This document shows, one piece after another, positions 27,901 to 35,986 of a stretch of 62,312 nucleotides of DNA. The position numbers were made by a program, and so were the translations under genes. Position 1 is the stretch's first letter. Each line of letters opens with the position of its first letter. The DNA is from Gemmatimonas sp. UBA7669. GTDB taxonomy: Bacteria > Gemmatimonadota > Gemmatimonadetes > Gemmatimonadales > Gemmatimonadaceae. A model generated the notes under the pieces. The model did no database searches, was not told the DNA's origin, and saw nothing but the letters and a program-made list of their open reading frames with translations. The stretch is from positions 1 to 62,312 of the forward strand of contig NZ_DLHL01000018.1 in the NCBI RefSeq assembly GCF_002483225.1. Direction: 5' to 3'.

Positions 27901-28171
27901 GGCGCGCGTGCGCTTCCGGCCCATCACCATGACCACCATGGCCGCGCTCATGGGCACGCTGCCCATTGCCGTGGGCTTTGGCGCCGGCGCCGAGTCACGT
28001 CAGCCCCTGGGCCTGGCGGTGGTGGGCGGCCTCGCATTCTCGCAGCTGGTGACGCTGTACGTGACGCCGGTGGTGTACACGTATCTGGATCAGATCGTGA
28101 GCCGGCGCCGGCGCGCGAAGAGCCGGAGTATGGCGCAAAGCATGGAGCCCGTGCCCGTCGCGGGAGACTGA
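24980..28171 (+). CDS. RND multidrug efflux pump, HAE1 family (AcrB/MdtB-C like)
   Basis: 1063 residues, the usual size. Proton-driven inner-membrane pump that exports drugs or metabolites through an adaptor and TolC. N-terminal IWIRRPVMTTLVMTAILIFG is the family start. The periplasmic porter region has DLPTIDYPTITVSANLPGASP and TPLEQQFATISGIDNITSSS. The proton-relay aspartate pair is present in GFVVDDAIVMLEN of TM4, and the matching TM10 region contains LIGLVKKNAIMMIDFA. The second half repeats the first (PKGFLPSEDTGRVQG). MdtB/MdtC-like features are suggested by NLTLMALTLAVGFVVDD. A 35-residue polar extension precedes TM1. It overlaps the adaptor gene by four bases. A long family E palindrome begins 6 bases after the stop. 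Confidence 0.95.
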   Translation: MSAPSVPPNQSADESAPGASAPSAVGLNLSEIWIRRPVMTTLVMTAILIFGAVAYQRLAVSDLPTIDYPTITVSANLPGASPEVMATSVATPLEQQFATISGIDNITSSSSQGSTNVTIQFNLDRDIDKAAADVQSAISKSLRSLPQGINPPSYNKANAADSPIMMYSLNSDVISRPELNEYAETFIGQRLSTVTGVAQVQVYGSAKYAVRVQLDPGAMAQRGIGIDEVQQAINTGNSNSPAGVLMGPNQAFTLQATGQLRNAAEFRQLVVGYRNGSPVRLGDLGQVIDGLQTLRGFSEVNGRANISLAIIRQPGVNTVATAKAVEAEMAQLMEQLPASVNVQSIFNRAESIEHAVWDVQFTLVLTVALVVMVIFLFLRNVRATIIPSLALPFSIIGTCIVMYALDYSLNNLTLMALTLAVGFVVDDAIVMLENIVRHMEMGKSPLRAALDGSKEISFTILSMTLSLVAVFIPLLFMPGLVGRLFREFAVTIGVAILVSGFVSLTLTPMLAAKFLKGGEGHAATEGKWRSVERLYQATEGLYVRSLDWVMRHRPLTMVFSALTLVATVGLFMYIPKGFLPSEDTGRVQGSVEGPEGIGYDALSAKAREVGQIIEKSPYVERVNVSVGGGPFGGNNSARLMLILKDRSVRPHVDQVMREITRSAAGVPGVQVFLRNPPPINIGGRRGNSAYSVSLQGADIAELYTSARALETRMRELPELENISSDLQVGNPQVAVQIDRERASALGVTASQIENALYNAYGSRQVSTIYTQTNQYQVIMELQEEFQKDPAALSQLFIRGNTGNLVPLGAVATFTKGVGPQSVQHNGQQPAVSISFNTRPNVALGTAVEAVQREAAAVLPASVTSVLSGDTQAFAQAQSGLLALLVVAIFVIYVVLGILYESYIHPITILSGLPFAAVGALATLLIFGKDLSVYAYVGVIMLIGLVKKNAIMMIDFAIEAERNEGMTPFDAIVEAARVRFRPITMTTMAALMGTLPIAVGFGAGAESRQPLGLAVVGGLAFSQLVTLYVTPVVYTYLDQIVSRRRRAKSRSMAQSMEPVPVAGD

Positions 28172-28177
28172 GCTCTC

Positions 28178-28536
28178 GTCTCTCGGCGCTGGTCTCTCGC
28201 TTCTCATCTCTGAGCTCTGAGACTTGAGAGGGTGTGAGACCAGTGGCTTCGCCCAGACGGTGCGAAGATGGGACTGAAATAGAGGATGCGAAACCAGCAA
28301 CCAATGAGGTGAGACATGCGATCGTGTGGGGCTGAGGACTGCGGTCGCGGTTGCCGCAACTGCAGTCCCCGGTCGCCCACCGTCGGGACTCTCATCTCAT
28401 TACTTGCTGGTTTCGCATCCTCTATTTCTGTCTGGTCCTCGCACCGTCCGGGCGAAGCCACCGGTCTCACACCCTCTCAAGTCTCACAGCTCGGAAACGA
28501 GAGGCGAGAGACCAGAAGCGAGAGACCAGAGGCGCG
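28178..28536. repeat. family E giant inverted repeat with family B core
   Basis: A 359-bp palindrome fills the whole gap between the converging RND pump and PAS-kinase genes. The outer arms carry GAGAC/CTCTC words. The middle arms are nearly identical over about 130 bp (CTTGAGAGGGTGTGAGACC with its complement; ATAGAGGATGCGAAACCAGC with GCTGGTTTCGCATCCTCTAT). The apex holds a family B stem: ACTGCGGT at 28338-28345, then GGTTGCCGCAACTGCAGTC. It contains no gene and no T tract. Confidence 0.92.
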
Positions 28537-28538
28537 AT

Positions 28539-30542
28539 TCAGGACTTCGAAAGTCCCGTTGCTGTGCCTACCAACTCGAAGAGCTCCGCCGCGCTGAATG
28601 GCTTCTGCAGAAAACCCGACAGCTCTCGCCCCGCAAACAGTCGCGTGACGTCGGACTCGTTGTATCCACTCATGAGCAGCACGCGCACATCCGGCCGTAT
28701 GCGGCGCATCGCGCGCAGCGTTTCCTCGCCGTTCAGATTCGGCATCGTGAGATCGAGCAGCACCAGCGCATAGTCGTCCGGCGACTCGGCAAACTGCGCG
28801 ATGGCGTCCTGCCCGTCGTGCGCGACCGACACCCGGAATCCCCGACGACGCAGTAGCGCCGACGCCACCGTGCGCACGCTCTCCTCGTCGTCCACCACGA
28901 GAATGTGCCCTTCGCCTCGCCACTCGCCTTCGGCGTGGCCACCGGTGCCCGGCTGTGCGGCGCTGGCCATGGGGAAGAGCAGCTTGACCGAGGTGCCGGA
29001 GCCCACCTCGCTGTACACGCGGATGGCCCCGTTGTGGCTCCGCATGATGCCCATGGTAGCCGCGAGTCCGAGGCCGCGACCCGTGAACTTGGTGGAGAAG
29101 AACGGCTCGAACATGCGCTGACGCGTGGCCGCGTCCATGCCCGTGCCTGTGTCCCGCACTTCCACGAACACGAAGCGCCCGGGCATGGCCATCGAACCCG
29201 GCACACAGGTGTTGAGGTACTCGAACGTGACATCCTGCACGCCCGCCACCACGCTGATGACACCCGGACGTTCCTGCAGCGCATCGGACGCATTGGTCAC
29301 CAGTGTCATGACCACCTGCCGGAACTGATTGAGATCGGCCTCCAGCGGTGGCAGGTCGGTGGGCAGTTCGAAGTACAGCGACGCGTTGCGGGCCACCGCG
29401 GCCCGCAGCAGCGAGGCCATCTCGTCGATGCTGCGCGTGGCGTCGAGCGACTCCACGTGGTAGCGCCCCTTGCCCGCATACGCCAGCAACTGGCGCGTGA
29501 GCTCGGCGGCCTTCTGCGCCGAGCGTTCGATTTCGTGCAGACACTCCCGCATCGCGAGCGGCACGTCGTCGTCCAGCAAGGCCAGCGAGGCGTTGCCCAG
29601 AATGCCAACCAGCAGATTGTTGAAGTCGTGCGCGATACCACCCGCCAGCACGCCAAGCGACTCGAGCTTCTGCGCCTGCTGCATCTGCGATTCAATGCGC
29701 GTGCGCTCCGACTCCGCGTTCACCTGTTCGGTGATGTCGAGCGCCGTGCCCACGAGGCGGCGTGAGGCCTCGTCCGCACCCTCCACCAGCATGATGCTGA
29801 TCTGCATGTGCCGCACCTGACCATCGGGCCGCACGATGCGCGCGCGCAGTTGCTGCCGTGTACCTGTGGAGGCCGCCAGGCGGAGCGCTGCCTGCACACG
29901 TTCGGTGTCGTCGGGGTGCGTGAAGCGCAGCGTTGGATCGACGCCAATGCGCGACTGGTCCAGTGTGGCCGGATCATGCCCCATGAGGCGCACCAGTTTG
30001 TCTGACCAGAACCAGCGATTGGTGTTGGCGTCCAGCTCGAAGCTGCCGATGCTGGCCGCCTCCTGCGCCATGAGCAGCATTTCCTGATTGCGGCGCAGCT
30101 GATTGAAGGCGCGCCGATGCTCGGTCACGTCCTCCAGGACCGCCACCACCCCGTCGTCCGCCGGATAGGCGTACACCAACTGCCAGCGGTCCAGCTGCAC
30201 ATCGTGGCGCTCGAATCGGGCCGGGGCCCCCGTGTCGAGCACCGTCTGGTAGGCCCGGTGGAAGATGGAATCGCGCAGCGTGGGATACGCGTCCCAGATG
30301 TGGACGCCCACCAGGCTCGCGGGGTCCACACTGCCATAGCGGGCCGCGGACGGGTTCACATAGCGCACCCGGAACTGTCGATCGAGAACCAGCTTCGGGT
30401 TGGGACTCAGTGCAAACAGCGCCACCTGCTCCGGCGACAGCGGCCGGAACGGCGGGAGTTCGGCGGGCCGAGGGGCGGGGGCCGAAGAGGCGCTGGTTGA
30501 CACGGAGGCGGCCAACTTGGCGTCCGACTGGGACTCCGACAT
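28539..30542 (-). CDS. PAS-domain hybrid histidine kinase with receiver
   Basis: 667 residues from ATG 30542; in-frame starts at 30572 and 30617 are possible and none has a clear ribosome site. It is soluble. A Ser/Ala/Pro linker is followed by PAS 1 (PNPKLVLDRQFRVRYVNPSA), PAS 2 with PAC (AQEAASIGSFELDANTNRWFW, FTHPDDTERVQAAL, LVGTALDITEQ), and HisKA with phospho-His in GVLAGGIAHDFNNLLVGILG. The HATPase domain has VTNASDAL, VRDTGTGMD and GRGLGLAAT. The C-terminal receiver has VVDDEES, the Asp of LLDLTMPNLNGEE, LMSGY and LQKPF. This NtrB-like kinase probably senses a cytosolic signal such as redox or a small molecule. No partner regulator is adjacent. Confidence 0.88.
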   Translation of the reverse strand: MSESQSDAKLAASVSTSASSAPAPRPAELPPFRPLSPEQVALFALSPNPKLVLDRQFRVRYVNPSAARYGSVDPASLVGVHIWDAYPTLRDSIFHRAYQTVLDTGAPARFERHDVQLDRWQLVYAYPADDGVVAVLEDVTEHRRAFNQLRRNQEMLLMAQEAASIGSFELDANTNRWFWSDKLVRLMGHDPATLDQSRIGVDPTLRFTHPDDTERVQAALRLAASTGTRQQLRARIVRPDGQVRHMQISIMLVEGADEASRRLVGTALDITEQVNAESERTRIESQMQQAQKLESLGVLAGGIAHDFNNLLVGILGNASLALLDDDVPLAMRECLHEIERSAQKAAELTRQLLAYAGKGRYHVESLDATRSIDEMASLLRAAVARNASLYFELPTDLPPLEADLNQFRQVVMTLVTNASDALQERPGVISVVAGVQDVTFEYLNTCVPGSMAMPGRFVFVEVRDTGTGMDAATRQRMFEPFFSTKFTGRGLGLAATMGIMRSHNGAIRVYSEVGSGTSVKLLFPMASAAQPGTGGHAEGEWRGEGHILVVDDEESVRTVASALLRRRGFRVSVAHDGQDAIAQFAESPDDYALVLLDLTMPNLNGEETLRAMRRIRPDVRVLLMSGYNESDVTRLFAGRELSGFLQKPFSAAELFELVGTATGLSKS

Positions 30543-30724
30543 GACGTCGAGGGGCGGGCGTCGAGGGTGCATGGCCACAGGAGCTCGGCCATGCCAGGGA
30601 GGGACAGGAGCCGCCACGTCGCGAACTCAGCTCCCTAAAATGACGCCGCGGTCGCAATTGAACATAGGGCACTCGCCCCATTGCCCGCTGGACTTTCACG
30701 GACTGGCACGCAGGTGATCGGCCC

Positions 30725-30753
30725 GCCCTGCCAATAGCTCAGCTCGGCAGGGC
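30725..30753 (-). terminator. hairpin after kup
   Basis: GCCCTGCC at 30725-30732 pairs with GGCAGGGC at 30746-30753. It lies 33 bases beyond the kup stop on the minus strand. There is no T tract. The loop and right arm (TAGCTCAGCTCGGCAGGGCG) look like a tRNA D-arm, but no tRNA can be completed here. Confidence 0.45.
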
Positions 30754-30786
30754 GCCGCTAATTCCCTTCGCAGTGAGCCGAACTCG

Positions 30787-32850
30787 TCAGAACTCGATCT
30801 GCGTCCCCAGTTCCACCACACGATTGGGCGGAATGCCGAAGAACGCCGTGGCGCCGCGGGCGTTGCGCGACATCAGCGCAAAAATGACCTTGCGCCACCT
30901 GGACAACTTGACGCGATCGTTGGGCCGGCTGGCCACGGGAATGAGACGTTCGCGGCCAAGGAAGTAACTGGTTTCCATGGGCTTGGCGCGAATGCCCATC
31001 TGATCCACCACTTCGAGCACCTGCGGGATGTTGGGCGTCTGCATGAAGCCGTAGGTGGCGATCACCCGCCAGAATCCCTGGCCCAGCGGCATCAGGCGCA
31101 CGCGCTCCGCGGGCGTCGTTTCCGGCACATCGGCGGTCTTTACCGACATCAGCAGCACACGCTCGTGCAGCACCTTGTTGTGCTTGAGGTGATGCAGCAG
31201 CACAGGCGGCACACCGTCGGCCGAACTGGTCATGAACACCGCCGTCCCACTCACCCGGTGCACCGTGGACTTCTCCACGCCATCGAGAAAGAGGTCGATG
31301 GGCATGGTGCCTTCGTTGAGTCGCTGCGTGAGCAGGGCGCGTCCCCGCTTCCAGGTGAGCATGAGCAGGAAGAGCACCAGGCCCAGCGCCATGGGCACCC
31401 AGCCCCCGTGCATCAGCTTGACCACGTTGGCGCCGAAGAAGAACAGGTCCACCGTGAGAAAGAGGCCGCTCAGCAGCAGCGCCTGCCAGGGCTCCCAGCG
31501 GAAGCGGATGCGTGCCACGAGGTAGAACAGCACGCTCGTGATGAGCATGGTGCCGGTGACCGCAATGCCATAGGCCGCGCCCAAGTTGCTGGTGTTGCGG
31601 AAGGCCAGCACCACAACCAGACAGCCCACGGCAATGAACCAGTTCACCTCGGGAATGTAGATCTGGCCTTCTTCCACCTTGGACGTGTGTCGGATCTCGA
31701 GACGTGGGATGAAGCCCAGCGCGATGCCCTGTCGGGTGGTGGAGAACGCGCCGGAAATCATGGCCTGCGAGGCCACAATGGCCGCCAGCGTAGCGATGAT
31801 GAGCAGCGGCACCAGGAACCACGACGGCGCGAGCAGGAAGAACGGGTTCTCCGCCGCTGCCGGATTCTCGAGCAGCAGCGCACCCTGCCCGAAGTAATTG
31901 AGCAGCAGGGACGGGAACACCAGAATGATCCAAGCCAGGCGGATGGGCTTGGCGCCGAAGTGGCCCATGTCGGCGTACAGCGCTTCACCGCCCGTAATGA
32001 CCAGCACCACCGAGCCCAGCACGAAGAACGACAGACTGCCGTTGGCCTGCACGAACTGCACCGCATACCAGGGGTTCACCGCGGCAAGAATGCCGGGCTG
32101 CCGAACAATTTCGGCCAGGCCCAGCACGGCAATGGTGATGAACCAGACCAGCGTGATGGGGCCGAAGGCCTTGCCCACGAGGTCGGTGCCGAAGCGCTGC
32201 ACGGTGAACAGCGTCCCGAGGATGACCACGGTGATGGGGACGATGTAGGCCGCGAGGGAGGGAATGGCAAACTCGAGACCTTCCATGGCGCCCAGCACAC
32301 TCATGGCTGGCGTGATGATGCCGTCGCCGTAGAGGAGGGCGGTGCCGAAGAGGGCGAGGGCGACGAAAATGCCACCCTTGGTAAAGCTGTGCGGGGTGCC
32401 GCGCGGGAAGATCAGCGCCAGCAGGGCGAACTGGCCGCCTTCGCCACGATTGTCAGCGCGCAGCACGAAGCTCACATACTTCACGCTGACCACCAGCGTG
32501 AGGGCCCAGACGATCAGCGAGAGGACCCCGAACACATTCTCGCGGGTGGGCTGCAGGCCATAGAGATGGCCGAAGATTTCCTTGACCGAGTACAGCGGGC
32601 TGGTGCCGATGTCCCCGTATACCACGCCAAGCGCGGTGAGCGTAAGGATCGCCAACCGTTTGCCGGTGGGATCGGGGTCGCGGTGATGATGGCCGCTGGA
32701 AACGGCTGCCGCGGGAAACATGCCAGTGGTGGCTCGAATGACCTCGCCAGGCTTGGCATCGAGGGCATTGACCGGACCGGGGTCGTCGTCCGCGGCCGGT
32801 CCGGATTTCGAGCCGCCACTGACCGAGGATGTAGAGGCGTCGTCGGTCAT
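30787..32850 (-). CDS. kup: Kup-family potassium uptake protein
   Basis: 687 residues. The signature GVVYGDIGTSPLYSVKEIF opens the family domain at about residue 77. Some twelve transmembrane helices follow, with GEGGQFALLALI, GDGIITPAMSVLGAMEG, GGEALYADMGHFG and YFGQGALLLENP, all typical of Kup. A soluble C-terminal domain of about 190 residues completes it (VSGTAVFMTSSADGVPPVLLHHLKHN). The 65-residue N-terminal extension is polar with a His cluster, longer than usual. The protein imports K+, probably with protons. A family F repeat occupies most of the space between its start and the tolC-like gene's stop. Confidence 0.94.
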   Translation of the reverse strand: MTDDASTSSVSGGSKSGPAADDDPGPVNALDAKPGEVIRATTGMFPAAAVSSGHHHRDPDPTGKRLAILTLTALGVVYGDIGTSPLYSVKEIFGHLYGLQPTRENVFGVLSLIVWALTLVVSVKYVSFVLRADNRGEGGQFALLALIFPRGTPHSFTKGGIFVALALFGTALLYGDGIITPAMSVLGAMEGLEFAIPSLAAYIVPITVVILGTLFTVQRFGTDLVGKAFGPITLVWFITIAVLGLAEIVRQPGILAAVNPWYAVQFVQANGSLSFFVLGSVVLVITGGEALYADMGHFGAKPIRLAWIILVFPSLLLNYFGQGALLLENPAAAENPFFLLAPSWFLVPLLIIATLAAIVASQAMISGAFSTTRQGIALGFIPRLEIRHTSKVEEGQIYIPEVNWFIAVGCLVVVLAFRNTSNLGAAYGIAVTGTMLITSVLFYLVARIRFRWEPWQALLLSGLFLTVDLFFFGANVVKLMHGGWVPMALGLVLFLLMLTWKRGRALLTQRLNEGTMPIDLFLDGVEKSTVHRVSGTAVFMTSSADGVPPVLLHHLKHNKVLHERVLLMSVKTADVPETTPAERVRLMPLGQGFWRVIATYGFMQTPNIPQVLEVVDQMGIRAKPMETSYFLGRERLIPVASRPNDRVKLSRWRKVIFALMSRNARGATAFFGIPPNRVVELGTQIEF

Positions 32851-32942
32851 GTAACGGGTGATGAAACGCGCAATCTAGTGGGAATCGGAAGCAAGGTGGA
32901 GGACCCGCGAAAACTCGAGGCTCGGAACCGATCGGTGAGGCC

Positions 32943-33106
32943 ATCAACCCAAAACCCGGAACCTGAACCCAGAACTCGAAACTGATCAGTTCCGAGTTCT
33001 GGGTTCGGGTTCCGGGTCATTGGTTCGCCAACCCAGAACTCCCCACTTGTACTCAAAGCTCAAAGCTCACCGAAAGTCCGGTCAGCTATGAGCTTTGAGT
33101 TCAAGT
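32943..33106. repeat. family F: two tandem long hairpins
   Basis: Two AT-richer hairpins lie 34 bp before the TolC-gene stop. Hairpin 1 (32943-33024) pairs AACCCGGAACCTGAACCCAG and AACTCG with CGAGTTCTGGGTTCGGGTTC around the loop GATC. Hairpin 2 (33045-33106) pairs ACTTGTACTCAAAGCTCA with TGAGCTTTGAGTTCAAGT, with an inner ACCG/CGGT pair. AACCCAGAACTC recurs between the two. The composition differs clearly from nearby genes. The kup promoter must be here or in 32851-32942. Confidence 0.85.
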
Positions 33107-33140
33107 CTTGAGTTTTGGGTCTGCTCCTGCCGCGCGCCGC

Positions 33141-34487
33141 CTACAACTCCCGCCCGATGAGCGTCGACAACTGCGCCCGCGCCACCCGCCCATCAAACCG
33201 GGCCTGGATGAGCGCCTGGCGCGCCTGATTGAGCTGGGTCTGCGAGGTCAGCAGATCCAGCAGCGTGGACGCGCCGAGCGCGTAGCGCTGCTGCTGTACC
33301 CGCAGATCTTCTTCGGCGGCGGCGATGGCCGCCAGCTGCACTTCCACGCGGGCCTCGGCCGTGTTGAGCGCGCGCAGCTGCTGCTCGAGCTGCTGCCGCG
33401 CCGCCAACCGCGCATCGCGGGCCTGGGCCTCGGCGTTGCGGAGCGCGACATCGGCCTGCACCGAGGCCTGCTCACGCGCGAGGTTGTTGAACAGCGGCAG
33501 CGACAGGTTGAACGTCATGTTCTGCCGGTTCGGATTGCTGCCACCGAACAGCACCAGGTTGCCACGGTCGAACTCGCGGCTACCCTGCGTCAACGTGTAC
33601 TGGTACGAGAGCGACAGCGTCGGCAGATACTGCGAACGCTGCGCGTTCTTGCTCGCGCGCGCCGACTGCAGATTGGCCTCGGCCACCTGTACCGCGGGGC
33701 CACGCGACACGAGGGTTTCCAGCTCGTCCTCCGTTGGCATGGCCGCTGCCACATACGCCGTATCGGACAGCGAGGCGGTGACCGTGGTGGGCGAACCCAC
33801 CAGGCGCGTGAGCGCGGCATTGGCCACCCGCCGATCGTTCTGCGCCGTGAGCACGGCCAGGCGCGCGTTGCCGACCTGAATGACACTGCGCAGCGAGTCG
33901 GACTTGGTGGCCACACCGGCCGTTACGCGGGCCGCTGAGGCCTTGAGCTGCTGCTCTGCCTGCTCGAGCAGTGCCTTGGCCGCCAGTTCCGATTCATGCG
34001 CGGCCAGCACGGCGTAGTACTGCTGCTTGACCTGGAACGAGGCATCGAAGCGCGACTGGATGACCGTCGCGTCGGCCACGTCCCCCCCAGCACGCGCGCG
34101 ACGCAGCTCGGCCCAGCGACGGCCACCGTCAAACAACTCGAGCTGCGTGTTGAGCCCGTTGTTGTAGTTCCACGGATTGCCCGTGAGCGGGATGAGCTGA
34201 CCCTGGAAGAACTGCACACCCTGCGTGCGTCCGCTCGAGGCATTCATCGTGAGCGACGGCAGATAGGAAGCCACCGCCGAGCGGGCCGCCGCCGCGGCGG
34301 TGCGCTCGAGGCCCCGCGCACTCACCACGGCCGGCAGATTGCGCTGCGCCATCTGCACCGCCTCGGCCAGCGAAATGGGGCGTGCCCCATCATCTGGAAC
34401 GGTGGACGTCTGTGCACGCAGCGGGGCGGCCACATGGACCGCCCCGAGTACCAGCATCATCGTCCCGCGCTGCATCATGCGGATCAC
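33141..34487 (-). CDS. TolC-family outer-membrane efflux protein
   Basis: 448 residues with a signal peptide (MMLVLGAVHVAAPLRAQ). It has the two-fold repeat of the outer-membrane efflux family: the first half begins ISLAEAVQMAQRNLPAVVSA, and the second has VSRGPAVQVAEANLQSARASKN and LSLSYQYTLTQG. Long alpha-helical stretches rich in Ala/Gln/Arg correspond to the periplasmic tunnel. It forms the exit duct for RND, ABC or MFS exporters. The start overlaps the stop of the Spy-like gene by four bases, so it belongs to the ECF-sigma cluster. It could also serve the RND pump encoded at 23730-28171, which lacks its own duct. Confidence 0.9.
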   Translation of the reverse strand: MIRMMQRGTMMLVLGAVHVAAPLRAQTSTVPDDGARPISLAEAVQMAQRNLPAVVSARGLERTAAAAARSAVASYLPSLTMNASSGRTQGVQFFQGQLIPLTGNPWNYNNGLNTQLELFDGGRRWAELRRARAGGDVADATVIQSRFDASFQVKQQYYAVLAAHESELAAKALLEQAEQQLKASAARVTAGVATKSDSLRSVIQVGNARLAVLTAQNDRRVANAALTRLVGSPTTVTASLSDTAYVAAAMPTEDELETLVSRGPAVQVAEANLQSARASKNAQRSQYLPTLSLSYQYTLTQGSREFDRGNLVLFGGSNPNRQNMTFNLSLPLFNNLAREQASVQADVALRNAEAQARDARLAARQQLEQQLRALNTAEARVEVQLAAIAAAEEDLRVQQQRYALGASTLLDLLTSQTQLNQARQALIQARFDGRVARAQLSTLIGREL

Positions 34488-34870
34488 TGCTTTTCCCCTC
34501 GGACACGCGCTACACTGTCGGCGGCCCGTTCGTTGCGTTCGATGAGCTCGTAGAAGCCGCGCGTTTGCGACTCGTTGAGCTCCTTGAGAATGAGGACGCG
34601 CGCAGAATCGCGCGTGGAGTCGAGTTGTGCCCGCACCGGCGCCAGCAATTCACGCTGTCTGGCGCGCCGCCACGCCCAGATGGAATCCACTCGCTGACGC
34701 TGGGCGTCGCTGAATTCCAGCGCGCGCGCCAGCTCCTCCTGGGCGTCGTACACGCGCAGCTCCGGCTTGTTGAGCGCGCGATCCGTGGCAAAGCCCACCA
34801 CGCCGCCCGTGAGGAAGGCGGCGAGAATGGACATCATGGCCACGGACTTGGCCTGTTTGGCTGAAGACAC
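34484..34870 (-). CDS. Spy/CpxP-like periplasmic stress protein
   Basis: 128 residues with an N-terminal membrane anchor or signal (VAMMSILAAFLTGGVVGFA). The rest is two amphipathic helices (LARALEFSDAQRQRVDSIWAWRRARQRELLAPVRAQLDSTRDSARVL in outline) followed by LKELNESQTRGFYELIERN. This fits the helical-hairpin layout of Spy/CpxP and periplasmic heavy-metal-sensor proteins, with the LxxxQ motifs (FSDAQRQRV, LNESQTRGF). A chaperone or sensing role is inferred. It lies between the anti-sigma-like gene (11-bp gap) and the TolC gene (4-bp overlap). Confidence 0.7.
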   Translation of the reverse strand: MSSAKQAKSVAMMSILAAFLTGGVVGFATDRALNKPELRVYDAQEELARALEFSDAQRQRVDSIWAWRRARQRELLAPVRAQLDSTRDSARVLILKELNESQTRGFYELIERNERAADSVARVRGEKQ

Positions 34871-34881
34871 GTGCCGCTGAC

Positions 34882-35325
34882 TCAGTAGCTGTCGAGCAGC
34901 TCGAGGAAGCGCTCGGGCGCGTCCGGCGGCAGGTCGCGCTTGTCACGACGCGACAGCGTGCCGTCGTCGATGGGAAGCGGCATCGCCGCTTCCACGGCGC
35001 GTCGCGCCGCCATGTGCCGCGCCTCGGCATCGGCCCGCTGCTCACGCACAAAGGTGGCGCCCGCCGCCATGAGCGCGATGGTCGCCGCCACCAGACCGGC
35101 CTTCTGCCAGTCGGCACGACGGAACTCACCAAAGCCACTCCACCACGCCGGCTTGAGCTCCTGCACGGCGCCACTGAGCGACGCGCCGAGTCGCTGCATG
35201 AGCCGCGACTCGAAGCCCTGCCAGTAGGCATCGTCCTGCGGCGCCGCGTAGTGCGCCCGCAGCATCTCGGTCACGCGAGGATCCGCGTCCGGGCGCTGCC
35301 CGTCGTCGTTCCGGGTGACGTTCAT
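34882..35325 (-). CDS. putative membrane anti-sigma factor
   Basis: 147 residues. It overlaps the ECF sigma gene by four bases, the usual sigma/anti-sigma layout. The cytosolic N-terminal part (RVTEMLRAHYAAPQDDAYWQGFESRLMQRL) resembles the sigma-binding helices of small anti-sigma proteins but lacks the zinc HxxxCxxC motif. One transmembrane helix follows (AGLVAATIALMAAGATFV), then a periplasmic tail ending FLELLDSY. Assignment rests mainly on position and topology. Confidence 0.65.
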   Translation of the reverse strand: MNVTRNDDGQRPDADPRVTEMLRAHYAAPQDDAYWQGFESRLMQRLGASLSGAVQELKPAWWSGFGEFRRADWQKAGLVAATIALMAAGATFVREQRADAEARHMAARRAVEAAMPLPIDDGTLSRRDKRDLPPDAPERFLELLDSY

Positions 35326-35981
35326 TTTACGCTCCGAAGATTGCTCAGTTGGCGCCTGAGATGCGCCCGAGCATGGTGCAAGTCCGACCGGGCCGTGCCC
35401 TCGGGAATTCCGAGGATGGCGCCGATCTCCGCATGCTTGTAGCCCTCGACGTCATGCAGCACGATGACCGCGCGCTGCCGTTCGCCGAGGGTGTCGAGCG
35501 CGCGCACGAGGCGCGCGCGTAGTTCATCCGCTTCGGCCGGATCGCGATGCGGAGAGGACAGGGTCTCCGGCAACTCGTCGGCGTCCCGCACCTTGCGCCG
35601 CCGCGCGATGTCCAGCGCGGCATTGGCCACGATGCGGTGCAACCACGCCCCGAAGGCCTGCTCGGGACGGAACCGCTCCAACGCCCGGAAGGCATGCAGA
35701 AACCCTTCCTGCACCGCATCCTCGGCGTCGTCGTGCGAGAGCACGATGGCGCGCGCCACGGCGTAGGCCCGTCGCTGATGCCGACGCACCAGACCCGCGA
35801 AGGCGGTGTTGTCACCGGCCTGCGCTGCCAGCACCAGATGCCGCTCTTCGAGGGCGTCCGGCGACAGCGGGCGGTCAGCCACCGCAGTCCCCCGCGAGGG
35901 CCAGGCGGCAGGCCGGGCCACAGAGGGCCCCGCCAGAGACGAAGGCAGAGGAATGGCTGTCACAGGGTCGTTGGGGGTCAC
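35322..35981 (-). CDS. ECF-family RNA polymerase sigma factor
   Basis: 219 residues from a GTG start. Region 2 is clear (LVRRHQRRAYAVARAIVLSHDDAEDAVQEGFLHAF, then FGAWLHRIVANAALDIARRRK). Region 4 has LGERQRAVIVLHDVEGYKH, AEIGAILGIPEGTARSDLHHA and RAHLRRQL, a typical helix-turn-helix for -35 recognition. The first 40 residues are a Pro/Ala-rich extension. The HD-domain gene ends 5 bases upstream, and the anti-sigma gene overlaps its end, so HD, sigma, anti-sigma, Spy-like and TolC genes probably form one envelope-stress operon. The word ACCGCAGT occurs at 35881-35888 inside this coding region, unlike most copies. Confidence 0.92.
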   Translation of the reverse strand: MTPNDPVTAIPLPSSLAGPSVARPAAWPSRGTAVADRPLSPDALEERHLVLAAQAGDNTAFAGLVRRHQRRAYAVARAIVLSHDDAEDAVQEGFLHAFRALERFRPEQAFGAWLHRIVANAALDIARRRKVRDADELPETLSSPHRDPAEADELRARLVRALDTLGERQRAVIVLHDVEGYKHAEIGAILGIPEGTARSDLHHARAHLRRQLSNLRSVK

Positions 35982-35986
35982 TGGGT

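Noticed and set aside
30720..30770. tRNA-like 5' half (TAGCTCAGCTCGGCAGGGCG)
   Set aside because: It has a D-arm-like segment but no anticodon stem, T-arm or matching acceptor; the segment is explained by a simple hairpin after kup.
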